Shown here piece after piece: positions 1-6,535 of a stretch of DNA of 7,933 nt. Numbering within the stretch: the first letter of the stretch is position 1; each line of letters opens with the position of its first letter. The stretch lies in contig DHNJ01000005.1 of assembly GCA_002409445.1 (NCBI GenBank), positions 1 to 7,933 of the forward strand. Direction: 5' to 3'. The notes under the pieces are model-generated. The model made no database searches and was not told the origin of the DNA. It worked only from the letters and a program-made list of their open reading frames with translations. The DNA comes from Armatimonadetes bacterium UBA5419 (GTDB lineage: Bacteria; Armatimonadota; UBA10988). A program made the position numbers and the translations under genes.

Positions 1-2373
1 GCCCCCGCGGCCGCCGAGCCGCCGCCCGCCGAGTCCCCCGTCAAGCAGTCGACCGGTAGCGCCATCCTGCCCGGCGAGTACTACCGCTCGACGGTCTACC
101 AGGGCACCGACCCGCTCTCGGGTCAGGGCAGTCTGATGTGGCGCGTCGACGAAGGCCGCGGCCTGTTCACCAGCCGCCCCGGCGACGCCGGCCGCGCCTG
201 GCAGTTCGAGTACCGTGGCCAGCTGCCCCGGCCCGGGCTGAACGTCGGCTTCTCCGCCGCCGAGAGCGACGCCGAGGTTACCGGCGCCTCCGCCCTCGGT
301 CTGAACCCGGGTCAGCTCGGGCTGCGCCGCGCCGACTACAGCGCCGAGTGGCAAGAGAAGTCGTTCAGCCTGCGCTTTGACGGCGGCCGCACCGAGGACC
401 GCACCTTCGGCCAGGGCGTCGGCCGCGAGTCGCTGTCGGTGCGCGCGCTGGGCGCCTGGTACAGCCGCGAACGCTACGCTCTCGACGACGCGCTGAGCCT
501 CGAATCCGCGGCCCACGACCGCGTGCTTGGTCGCGACGGCTATAACCTCGCCGGCCGCAGCGTTGGCGCGGGTGGTGGCTACACCAACCTCAACGCCCTG
601 GGCGGCCTGCGCGACACGAGCGAGAGCCTCGGCTTCGAGCAGGGCCAGTTCCGCGCCGCGCTCGAACGCCGCAACCTCGACCGCGGTGCCATCGGCCTGA
701 CCGACAGCCGCGCCAACCTTAGCTACGCCGGCCTGAGCTACAGCCGCACCCAACGCCAGGTCGACGAGCACGCGCAGTGGCTCAAGGAGGCCGGTTACGG
801 CAGCCTACAGGGTCTGCGCGGGTCGACCGAGACGCGCGACGGGCTGGCCTTCAACAACAAGGCGATCACCGCCAGCTGGAACCGCCTGGTCACCGCGCCG
901 ACCGACGCCCACCGCGGCGTCGCGACCAACGAGACCGAGGAACGCTCGCTGGCCTACCGCCCGTGGGAGGGAGCCGAGATCAGCCTGCTCCACCGCGACA
1001 CCCGCGGCGGCTCGACCAGCGCCATGGACCGCCTCGGCCTGCGCTACACCGCCGGCCAGAACCAGCTCCAACTCGCCGCCACGACCACCCGCCAGGGAGC
1101 GGCCCTAGCGCCGGGCGAGCTGAGCCGCCGGCTCGAGGCCAGCTACAAGCTCGGCCGCGCGCTGACGCTGGCCTACACCGGCGACGACTGGACCCGCCGA
1201 ACCGACGCCGAGAACCGCGGCCCCGGCCAGGTCGACCCCTGGCGCGCGACGCACGCCGCGACGATCGAGAGCGCCCTGGGCCTGACCCTGCGCGGCCGCC
1301 TGGAGACGGGCGAGGGCCGCGAGGACGGCCGCTACACCGGCCTCGGCTTCGAGCGCCAGGTGGTCGAGGGCTGGGCGGTGCGCGCGGCCTACGACAGCTG
1401 GCTGAACACGACCGACGCCGCCTTCGAGATCGCCGGCCAGAAGCGCGTGTTGGCGACCAACATCGCCGACGCACGGCACTTCCGCGTCGGCACCACCTGG
1501 GACTACCGCGGCCGCAGCATCGGCGCCGAGCGGCGCACGCTGTGGTATCACGGGACCGGCAGCGGCGACACGCGCCCGGCCGAACGCAGTTTGACCGAGA
1601 CGTCGCTGCGCCTGACGCAGCCGCTTTGGGGCAACTGGCAGGCGCGCGGCTCACTGGCCCTGACCGAGGACCAGGACAGCCTACGCGGTGAGCAGCGCGA
1701 GGCGGCAGTGAGCTTCGCCCCCGGCGGGCAGCGGGCCTTCGAGGTCGGCTGGCGCGAGGCGCGCGCGGGCGGCAGCCGGCTCAGCCCGACCGCCTTTGCC
1801 AGCGCCGGCCTGACGCCGTGGCTGGGCCTGCGGCTTGGCGGCGAGGGGCAGCAGCAAGCCGGCCAGGGCGGCCACTGGGGCGACCCGGGCCGCCGCACCA
1901 TCAAGTTCAGTGCGACCCAGAGCTACCTGGGCGACGGCCGCGCGGCGTTCGAACTGGCGCACACACCCGGCCGCCTGCCCGCCGCCGGTGAGGCGCCGGA
2001 GGCCGGCCGCAGCTACACCGTCGACCTGGCCACGCCGAGCAACTTCCTGTTCCAGGGCCTGCGGCTGTCCAGCCGCTGGAAGCACCAGACCGCCGCCGGT
2101 GGCCCAATCGAGTCGCTGCTTGAGCGCAGCGCGAGCGTGGCTTGGACCGCCGATTGGCTCGGCACTCTCAGCGCGACCTACGCCGATCGCGGCACCGTCT
2201 CGCCCTTCAGCCGCGGCAACGTCGGCCGGCTGACCTTCGAGTACGCCAGCCCCACCGGGCGCTTCGGTCGGCTGGTGCTCTCGGGCTATCTCGACGACGT
2301 GACCAACCGGCTCGACCTGGACCGCGACCGCGAGAAGTACCGCGTCGGCTTCCAGTACCAACTGCCGTTCTAA
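1..2373 (+). CDS. Predicted large outer-membrane beta-barrel protein (3' part, start outside window)
   Basis: The frame is open from the first base to TAA, giving 790 residues. The first ATG (136) has no Shine-Dalgarno sequence and the reading continues upstream of it, so the true start lies before the window. The visible part begins with a Pro/Ala-rich stretch (residues about 1-13), which looks like a linker after a missing N-terminal domain or signal peptide. From about residue 65 to the end the chain is a run of short segments with alternating polar and hydrophobic/aromatic residues. They are joined by tight Gly-containing turns (for example YKLGRA, PLWGNW, TPWLGL, TADWLG) and by longer Asp/Arg/Gly-rich loops. 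The last residues are YQLPF, and a terminal Phe is the usual signature of outer-membrane barrels recognised by BamA. By eye I count about 36-38 candidate strands. No specific family or substrate is recognised; a porin, an exporter or a surface structural role are all possible. The gene converges on the MFS-HEAT gene 6 bp away. Confidence 0.7.
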   Translation, partial: APAAAEPPPAESPVKQSTGSAILPGEYYRSTVYQGTDPLSGQGSLMWRVDEGRGLFTSRPGDAGRAWQFEYRGQLPRPGLNVGFSAAESDAEVTGASALGLNPGQLGLRRADYSAEWQEKSFSLRFDGGRTEDRTFGQGVGRESLSVRALGAWYSRERYALDDALSLESAAHDRVLGRDGYNLAGRSVGAGGGYTNLNALGGLRDTSESLGFEQGQFRAALERRNLDRGAIGLTDSRANLSYAGLSYSRTQRQVDEHAQWLKEAGYGSLQGLRGSTETRDGLAFNNKAITASWNRLVTAPTDAHRGVATNETEERSLAYRPWEGAEISLLHRDTRGGSTSAMDRLGLRYTAGQNQLQLAATTTRQGAALAPGELSRRLEASYKLGRALTLAYTGDDWTRRTDAENRGPGQVDPWRATHAATIESALGLTLRGRLETGEGREDGRYTGLGFERQVVEGWAVRAAYDSWLNTTDAAFEIAGQKRVLATNIADARHFRVGTTWDYRGRSIGAERRTLWYHGTGSGDTRPAERSLTETSLRLTQPLWGNWQARGSLALTEDQDSLRGEQREAAVSFAPGGQRAFEVGWREARAGGSRLSPTAFASAGLTPWLGLRLGGEGQQQAGQGGHWGDPGRRTIKFSATQSYLGDGRAAFELAHTPGRLPAAGEAPEAGRSYTVDLATPSNFLFQGLRLSSRWKHQTAAGGPIESLLERSASVAWTADWLGTLSATYADRGTVSPFSRGNVGRLTFEYASPTGRFGRLVLSGYLDDVTNRLDLDRDREKYRVGFQYQLPF

Positions 2374-2379
2374 GCGCGG

Positions 2380-4707
2380 TCAGCCCGGCCGTCGCTCAGT
2401 TTCCCGCACGAGTTGACGCGCCAGCGCCGTGACCTGCTCGTAGGCGAAGATGGCCAGGAGCGCGCCCTCGCGCTCGACCCCTTGTTCCCGCGCGGCCCGC
2501 CGCAGCAACGCCAGGACCGTGACGTTCAGCCGCAGTCGCTGCCAGCGAGGGTCGTCGGTCGGCCAGCGGCGGCCGGCGCGCACCAGTCCATCCGCGACGC
2601 CCGCGGCCACCTGGCGCAGCTCGACGACGGTCTCGTTGTAGCCCTCGCGCTCAAAGGCCAGCGCCGCGCGGTGGATGCTGTCGGCTGCCTGCCGCGCGCG
2701 CGGGCCAAAGACCGCTGCCGCCCGCCGCCACATGCGCACCGACCGCTCCAGCAGCCGCGCCACACGCTCCTCTTGGTCCAGCCGGTCCAGCTCCAGCAGG
2801 TGGTAGAAGACACCCGCGTCACCCAGCAGGTACGACACGGCGTGCGCCAGTTGCTTGCGCGCCGCCTCCGTGCCCAGCGCACCAACCAACCCGCGCACCT
2901 GGCCCAGCGCGTGCGTCGAACCGAGGCGCGCCAACGCCTCAATCAGCGCCAGGCGCACCGACAGGTCAGGCTCCGCCGGCAGACGCTCCTCGATCGGCGC
3001 GATGGCGCGCTCGTCCTCGAATGCACCGAGCGCCTGGGCCGCGCCGCGCCGCACGCCATCACGCGAGTCGGCCAGCAGGCCGATGAGAGCGTAGTACGAG
3101 TCCTCGGCGGCGATGTGGCCCAGCGCCTCGACCGCCTCCTCACCGATGTCGGCGACGGGGTCGGTCGCCTTGTCGATCAGCGGCGCCACGGCCCGCTGAT
3201 CACCGATCTGGCCCAGGCTGCGGGCCGCCTCACGGCGCACCTCGAGCTGGCTGTCGTCCAGCGCGGCGACCAGCTCCTCGACCGCCAGGACGTTGCCTGG
3301 ACTGCCCAGCGCCCGCGTCGCCCGCACGCGCGCCTCGGTGTCGCCGGTGCGCTTCATGCGGGTCAGGTGGAACAGCGTGCGCAGCACGTTACCGCGCCGC
3401 ACCTGGCCGATGACTACGCGCGCGGCGATGTCCGGCTCCTCGCGGACCCGCATCAGCAGCCCCAGGCCCATCAGCCGCGCCAGCGCCGAAATCAGGAAGA
3501 TCAGGTGCCAGGCGGTCACCGCGCGGCCCAGGAACGTCGCGCCGGCCAGGTGGTTAGCCATCAGGTCGGTCAGCACGCCGCCAATGATCGCGCCGACGCC
3601 CATGGCGAAGCTCAGCGTGGCGTTGTGAACGCCGATGTAGACTTCCTTGTGCTCGGCGGGGGCGATCTTGAGCATCAAGTTGTACTGGCTCAGCACCATG
3701 CCCGCGCCCATCACACCAGACCAGATCTGCGCGGGGGTAATGATGTAGGTGTAGTTCTCCGGGGTCATGAAGAACCAGGGGATCGGGATCAGCGCCGCGC
3801 CGAAGGTCGTGATGCGGAGGATGGGCCGATAACCAAACTTGTCGGCCATGTAACCCCAGAACGGGTTGCTAGCGATGGTCGACAGAGTCACCGCCATCGA
3901 GTTGAGGGCGATGAACTTGTAGTCCATCTTCAGGTACTGCAGCATGAAGACCCAGAACAGCGGCGCCGCGAGCATCATCGCGCTGGTGCGCGCGGCGAGG
4001 AACAGGGTCAGGTTGCGGAAGTTCTCGTGCTCGAACGGTAGCTTGAGCAGCGCCAGGCTGAGCGGCTGAGCCGAGCGATGGACCGGCGGTTCGGGGATCC
4101 GCGTCATGACCACAACCGCGCCCAACCCGGCGATCACCGCGCCCACGTAGGCGACCTGGAAGGCGCGGATCTGCGCGGCACCCGCATAGAGGTCGACGTA
4201 CCAGCTGGCGCCCAGCGCAATGACCATGCCGACCGCGGCGATGATGCTCTGGTTGCGCCCGACGAACCGGCCGCGCAGCTCCTGGGGGACGAGGTCGGCG
4301 AGCCACGAGTTGGCCGCCGGCGAGCCGACCGAGAGCATCATCCCGCTCAGCACAACCAGCGCGATGACCAGGCCCGCGCGCGGCCAGACGGCGGGCAACA
4401 GCGCGCACGCAGCGACCAGCAGCCAGACCGCGTAGGCTAGAGTGTTGGCGCTCGCACAGAGCACTTTGCGGCTGCGCACCCGCCCGCCCAGCAGCGGCGT
4501 GACCAGTTGCAGCGTGTTGCCCCACGAGTTGGCGCCGGAAAGCATGCCGACGAGCGTGTTGGAGGCGCCGAGCGCCAGCAGATAGCCGGTGGAGATGACG
4601 CCGAAGGCGATGGACACCCAGATCGCGGACAGCGCGGACATGAAGTTCCACTTGGCCATCCCGCGGTAGATCTCTAGCCGGCTCAACGCCGGCTGAAGAT
4701 CGCTCAC
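2380..4707 (-). CDS. MFS transporter fused to cytosolic HEAT repeats
   Basis: This 775-residue protein has three parts. Residues about 18-420 form a Major Facilitator Superfamily transporter: many hydrophobic segments, a WLADLVP...LRGRFVGRNQ loop at about 135-152, and a motif A-like loop GYMADKFGYRPIL at 285-297 in the second half. Residues about 457-610 form roughly five HEAT-like helical repeats (units such as VRREAARSLGQIGDQRAVAPL and VRRGAAQALGAFEDERAIAPI). Residues about 615-775 are Arg-, Ala- and Leu-rich, appear helical, have no membrane segment and are not recognised. MFS proteins are secondary carriers, typically about 400 residues, so more than 300 residues are an added cytosolic module. 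The substrate cannot be told. The start is GTG, overlapping the TGA of the upstream PII-like gene (GTGA). No clear Shine-Dalgarno sequence precedes it, which suggests translation by coupling. An ATG at codon 17 (4659) is a possible alternative start but would cut into the conserved-looking N-terminus. Confidence 0.88.
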   Translation of the reverse strand: MSDLQPALSRLEIYRGMAKWNFMSALSAIWVSIAFGVISTGYLLALGASNTLVGMLSGANSWGNTLQLVTPLLGGRVRSRKVLCASANTLAYAVWLLVAACALLPAVWPRAGLVIALVVLSGMMLSVGSPAANSWLADLVPQELRGRFVGRNQSIIAAVGMVIALGASWYVDLYAGAAQIRAFQVAYVGAVIAGLGAVVVMTRIPEPPVHRSAQPLSLALLKLPFEHENFRNLTLFLAARTSAMMLAAPLFWVFMLQYLKMDYKFIALNSMAVTLSTIASNPFWGYMADKFGYRPILRITTFGAALIPIPWFFMTPENYTYIITPAQIWSGVMGAGMVLSQYNLMLKIAPAEHKEVYIGVHNATLSFAMGVGAIIGGVLTDLMANHLAGATFLGRAVTAWHLIFLISALARLMGLGLLMRVREEPDIAARVVIGQVRRGNVLRTLFHLTRMKRTGDTEARVRATRALGSPGNVLAVEELVAALDDSQLEVRREAARSLGQIGDQRAVAPLIDKATDPVADIGEEAVEALGHIAAEDSYYALIGLLADSRDGVRRGAAQALGAFEDERAIAPIEERLPAEPDLSVRLALIEALARLGSTHALGQVRGLVGALGTEAARKQLAHAVSYLLGDAGVFYHLLELDRLDQEERVARLLERSVRMWRRAAAVFGPRARQAADSIHRAALAFEREGYNETVVELRQVAAGVADGLVRAGRRWPTDDPRWQRLRLNVTVLALLRRAAREQGVEREGALLAIFAYEQVTALARQLVRETERRPG

Positions 4708-5033
4708 AGATGCACCACTTGGTCCACGGAGAGCACCATCGCGAACAAACCACCGACGCTAATCTGCTCGACTCGGCCGGCCGGGTTGGCGTACGAGTGC
4801 TGGTCAGCGCCGGGCATATTCAGGGTCGTCTTGCGTGGCTCGCAAACCTCGGCGAGCGCGGCGAGCAGGTCGTTGACCCGCGCGGCGGGCAGACAGATGA
4901 GCAGCGTGGTGTTGCCCGTGCGCAGGAAGCCGCCCGTGCTCGCGAGTTGCGTGTAGCCCACCCCTTCGGCGAGGAGGCGTTCGCGCACGCGGCGCGTCAG
5001 GCGGTTCGGCACCATGGCGATGACCAGCTTCAT
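4704..5033 (-). CDS. PII-like protein of the cyclic-di-AMP receptor family (DarA/PstA, DUF970)
   Basis: The 109-residue product matches the usual family length. It opens MKLVIAMV, like Bacillus DarA/PstA, and carries the family signature STGGFLRTGNTTLLI at residues 32-46. The paired VGG motif is at 93-95 and the chain ends in a short strand-like segment, VLSVDQVVHL. In characterised members the protein is a ferredoxin-like trimer that binds cyclic di-AMP between subunits and is thought to regulate partner proteins. As I recall the Bacillus sequence, Thr28, Phe36, Leu37 and Asn41 are kept here, while positions equivalent to Arg26, Gly47, Phe99 and Gln108 are Gly, Cys, Met and His. Ligand specificity is therefore uncertain. 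The ATG at 5033 is supported by GGAG 7 bases upstream. The stop overlaps the start of the MFS-HEAT gene, so the two form an operon and probably act together. Confidence is high for the family and moderate for cyclic-di-AMP binding. Confidence 0.88.
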   Translation of the reverse strand: MKLVIAMVPNRLTRRVRERLLAEGVGYTQLASTGGFLRTGNTTLLICLPAARVNDLLAALAEVCEPRKTTLNMPGADQHSYANPAGRVEQISVGGLFAMVLSVDQVVHL

Positions 5034-5040
5034 TTGGCGG

Positions 5041-5044
5041 CTCC
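5041..5044 (-). promoter_or_regulatory. Ribosome binding site of the PII-like gene
   Basis: On the minus strand, GGAG stands 7 bases before the ATG at 5033. This fixes the start of the PII-like gene, the first gene of the two-gene operon. Confidence 0.65.
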
Positions 5045-5064
5045 GTCTCTAGCGCAGTTACCCA

Positions 5065-5093
5065 AGCATAGCAGAGCCGCCGCATCGGGTCCG
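5065..5093 (-). promoter_or_regulatory. Candidate extended -10 promoter for the PII-like/MFS-HEAT operon
   Basis: The minus strand reads TGC-TATGCT. TATGCT (plus coordinates 5065-5070) matches 4 of 6 bases of the sigma-70 -10 box and has the extended TGn motif directly upstream. Seventeen bases further upstream lies CGGACC (5088-5093), a poor -35 sharing only GAC with the consensus. Transcription would start near 5058 and leave a leader of about 25 bases carrying the GGAG site. This is prediction by eye only. Confidence 0.4.
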
Positions 5094-5115
5094 CCTCGTT
5101 TGCTCTCGGGCGGAC
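5089..5115. repeat. 7-bp perfect inverted repeat between divergent promoters
   Basis: GTCCGCC (5089-5095) and GGCGGAC (5109-5115) are exact reverse complements separated by 13 bases. The left arm overlaps the candidate -35 box of the minus-strand promoter. The spacer overlaps the -35 box of the weak plus-strand promoter. The placement suits an operator that could control both operons, but 7-bp GC-rich arms can also arise by chance in DNA of this composition. Confidence 0.3.
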
Positions 5116-5128
5116 GCTGATCTAGACT
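5100..5128 (+). promoter_or_regulatory. Weak candidate promoter for the solute-binding protein/hydrolase operon
   Basis: TTGCTC (5100-5105) and TAGACT (5123-5128) are separated by 17 bases and match the sigma-70 boxes at 3 and 4 of 6 positions. Transcription would begin near 5135, directly at the Shine-Dalgarno sequence, giving a very short leader. That makes the assignment doubtful, although no better plus-strand pair is visible in the gap. Confidence 0.25.
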
Positions 5129-5134
5129 TGGGGC

Positions 5135-5140
5135 GGAGGA
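5135..5140 (+). promoter_or_regulatory. Ribosome binding site deciding the start of the solute-binding protein
   Basis: GGAGGA lies just before the ATG at 5146, with 6 bases between GGAGG and the ATG. A TTG in the same frame at 5128 would put this site inside the coding region, so the ATG at 5146 is preferred. It also gives a normal lipoprotein signal peptide. Confidence 0.75.
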
Positions 5141-5145
5141 CCTCG

Positions 5146-6501
5146 ATGCCTACTCGAACGCGTCTCGTCTGCACGACCCTCGCCGTGTGCGCCTGGCTCC
5201 TGGTGGCCTGCACCGCGCCGGACTCCACGCCCCCGCCCAGCGCGACCGGCTCGGGCAGCGGCATCGGCGCCCCCACGCCCGCGCCCGCCGCGGGCGACGC
5301 GCTGCGCTTCTGGCACACGCAGACCCAGGACTACGAGCAGGCGCTGAAGGACATCGTCGCCGAGTACAACGCGCAGCCCGGCGTCCTGCCGGTTGAAGCG
5401 ACCTACATTGGCAACTACGATCAGCTCTTCGAGAAGGTCCGCGCCGGCCTCCAATCGAGCGACCCCGCCGCCCGCCCCGACCTGGCCGTGGCCTATGAGT
5501 CGATGGTCGCCGAGTACTACGCCGCCGGCGCCGTGCGCGACATCGAGCCGTTCGTCAACAAGCCCGAGACCGGGCTCGACGCCGCCTCATTGGCCGACAT
5601 CTACCCGGCCTTCCTGGCGATGAACCGCTTCCCACAGTACGAGAACAAGCTCCTCTCGTTCCCCTTCACCAAGAGCGTGCTGATGATGTACGTGAACCTC
5701 GACCTGCTCCAAGAGGCCGGGGTGAACGTGCCGACCACCTGGGACGAGCTGTACGACGCGGCGACCAAGATCCGCGCCAAGCACCCGGACATGAAGCCGC
5801 TGTCCTACTTCAAGGACGCCTCCGCGCTGGACGCCATCTTCCTCTCGTTCGGCGCTGAGTTGCTCAAGGCCGACGGCAGCGCGGGCTTCGACTCACCGGC
5901 CGCCGTCGAGGCCCTGACCTACCTCGACAAGCTCGTCAGCGAAAAGCTGATCTACGAGCCGACCAGCAAGGACTTGCAGACCTCCGACTTCGTCTCGGGC
6001 AAGTGCGCGTTCTTCTTCCGCAGCTCCAATGCCCGGCCCGACCTGGTCGAGGCGGTTGGCGACTCGTTCGCCTGGGACGCCACCGGCCTGCCACACAAGG
6101 TCGGCGTCGAGCCCGTGACGGTTCTCTTCGGCGCCAACATCGCGCTCTTCGCCTCAACGCCCGAGCGCGAGGAGGGGGCCTGGCAGTTCATCAAGTACTT
6201 CGCCTCGGCCGAGGTCACCGCCCGCTGGGCCGCCGCGACGGGCTACCTGCCGGTCCGCGCCTCCGCGCTGGCGACCCGGACGGCCAAGGACTACCTGGCC
6301 GCCGCGCCGCAGAACCAGCGCGCGCTGGACATCATGGGCCAGGCCGTGCCCGAGCCGAACGTCAGCGGCTGGCAGGACGTCCGCCGCGCGCTCGACAAGG
6401 CGCACATGGACGTCATGAACCAGCTCGCCGCGCCGACCAAGATCGCCTCCGAGCTGGACACCACTGCCGACGCCGCGCTGGCCGCGGCCAAGACGCCGTA
6501 A
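5146..6501 (+). CDS. ABC-type sugar/glycerol-phosphate solute-binding lipoprotein (family 1, UgpB/MalE-like)
   Basis: The product is 451 residues, a normal length for family 1 extracellular solute-binding proteins. Residues 1-22 are a lipoprotein signal: basic MPTRTR, a hydrophobic stretch, and the lipobox LVAC with Cys22 as the lipidated residue. A Pro/Thr/Ser/Gly/Ala-rich tether follows (about 23-50). The mature domain starts LRFWHTQT (53-60). It contains features typical of the family: MYVNLDLLQEAGV (181-193), PTTWDELYDAATKI (196-209), FGANIALFASTPEREEGAWQFI (328-349, a helix-entry region) and WAAATGYLPVR (361-371), the last strongly recalling UgpB. Such proteins capture sugars, glycerol phosphates or related solutes outside the membrane and hand them to an ABC permease. 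No permease or ATPase gene is in the window. The carbon-nitrogen hydrolase follows after 34 bp with no terminator, so the two are probably co-transcribed. The ligand is not predictable. Confidence 0.9.
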   Translation: MPTRTRLVCTTLAVCAWLLVACTAPDSTPPPSATGSGSGIGAPTPAPAAGDALRFWHTQTQDYEQALKDIVAEYNAQPGVLPVEATYIGNYDQLFEKVRAGLQSSDPAARPDLAVAYESMVAEYYAAGAVRDIEPFVNKPETGLDAASLADIYPAFLAMNRFPQYENKLLSFPFTKSVLMMYVNLDLLQEAGVNVPTTWDELYDAATKIRAKHPDMKPLSYFKDASALDAIFLSFGAELLKADGSAGFDSPAAVEALTYLDKLVSEKLIYEPTSKDLQTSDFVSGKCAFFFRSSNARPDLVEAVGDSFAWDATGLPHKVGVEPVTVLFGANIALFASTPEREEGAWQFIKYFASAEVTARWAAATGYLPVRASALATRTAKDYLAAAPQNQRALDIMGQAVPEPNVSGWQDVRRALDKAHMDVMNQLAAPTKIASELDTTADAALAAAKTP

Positions 6502-6522
6502 GCCCCACGACAAACCAACCGC

Positions 6523-6528
6523 GAGGAG
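6523..6528 (+). promoter_or_regulatory. Ribosome binding site of the carbon-nitrogen hydrolase gene
   Basis: GAGGAG is placed 7 bases before the ATG at 6536, in the 34-bp gap after the solute-binding protein gene. No hairpin terminator is visible in that gap. Confidence 0.7.
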
Positions 6529-6535
6529 AGCCGCC

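Larger units (their letters stand above)
5034..5145. other. Divergent intergenic region
   Basis: This 112-bp segment separates the starts of two divergently transcribed operons and is the only non-coding stretch longer than 40 bp in the window. It contains the candidate promoters, the inverted repeat and the two ribosome binding sites listed separately. No riboswitch-like or RNA gene structure is recognised in it. Confidence 0.8.

Noticed and set aside
136..138. ATG as the true start of the barrel gene
   Set aside because: There is no Shine-Dalgarno sequence, and the same frame is open and protein-like all the way to the left edge of the window.
777..1691. Plus-strand open frame (304 codons) inside the barrel gene in another frame
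   Set aside because: It is an Arg/Pro-rich product of a shifted frame. The barrel frame is open throughout and shows a coherent alternating strand pattern.
1681..2361. Minus-strand open frame (226 codons) opposite the barrel gene, and similar ones at 805-1654
   Set aside because: They have Ala/Gly/Arg-rich low-complexity products, no ribosome binding sites and no recognisable motif. They mirror the codon bias of the real plus-strand gene.
2413..4041. Long plus-strand open frame (542 codons) opposite the MFS-HEAT gene
   Set aside because: Its product is dominated by Arg, Gln, His and Ala with no fold-like pattern. The opposite strand encodes a clear transporter and HEAT repeats. Long antisense frames are expected in DNA this rich in GC.
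5128..5145. Upstream TTG start for the solute-binding protein
   Set aside because: It would place the strong GGAGGA site inside the coding region and add six residues before an already complete lipoprotein signal peptide.
6502..6535. Possible terminator between the solute-binding protein and hydrolase genes
   Set aside because: The 34-bp gap has no stem-loop with a T-run, only an A/C-rich spacer and the ribosome binding site.
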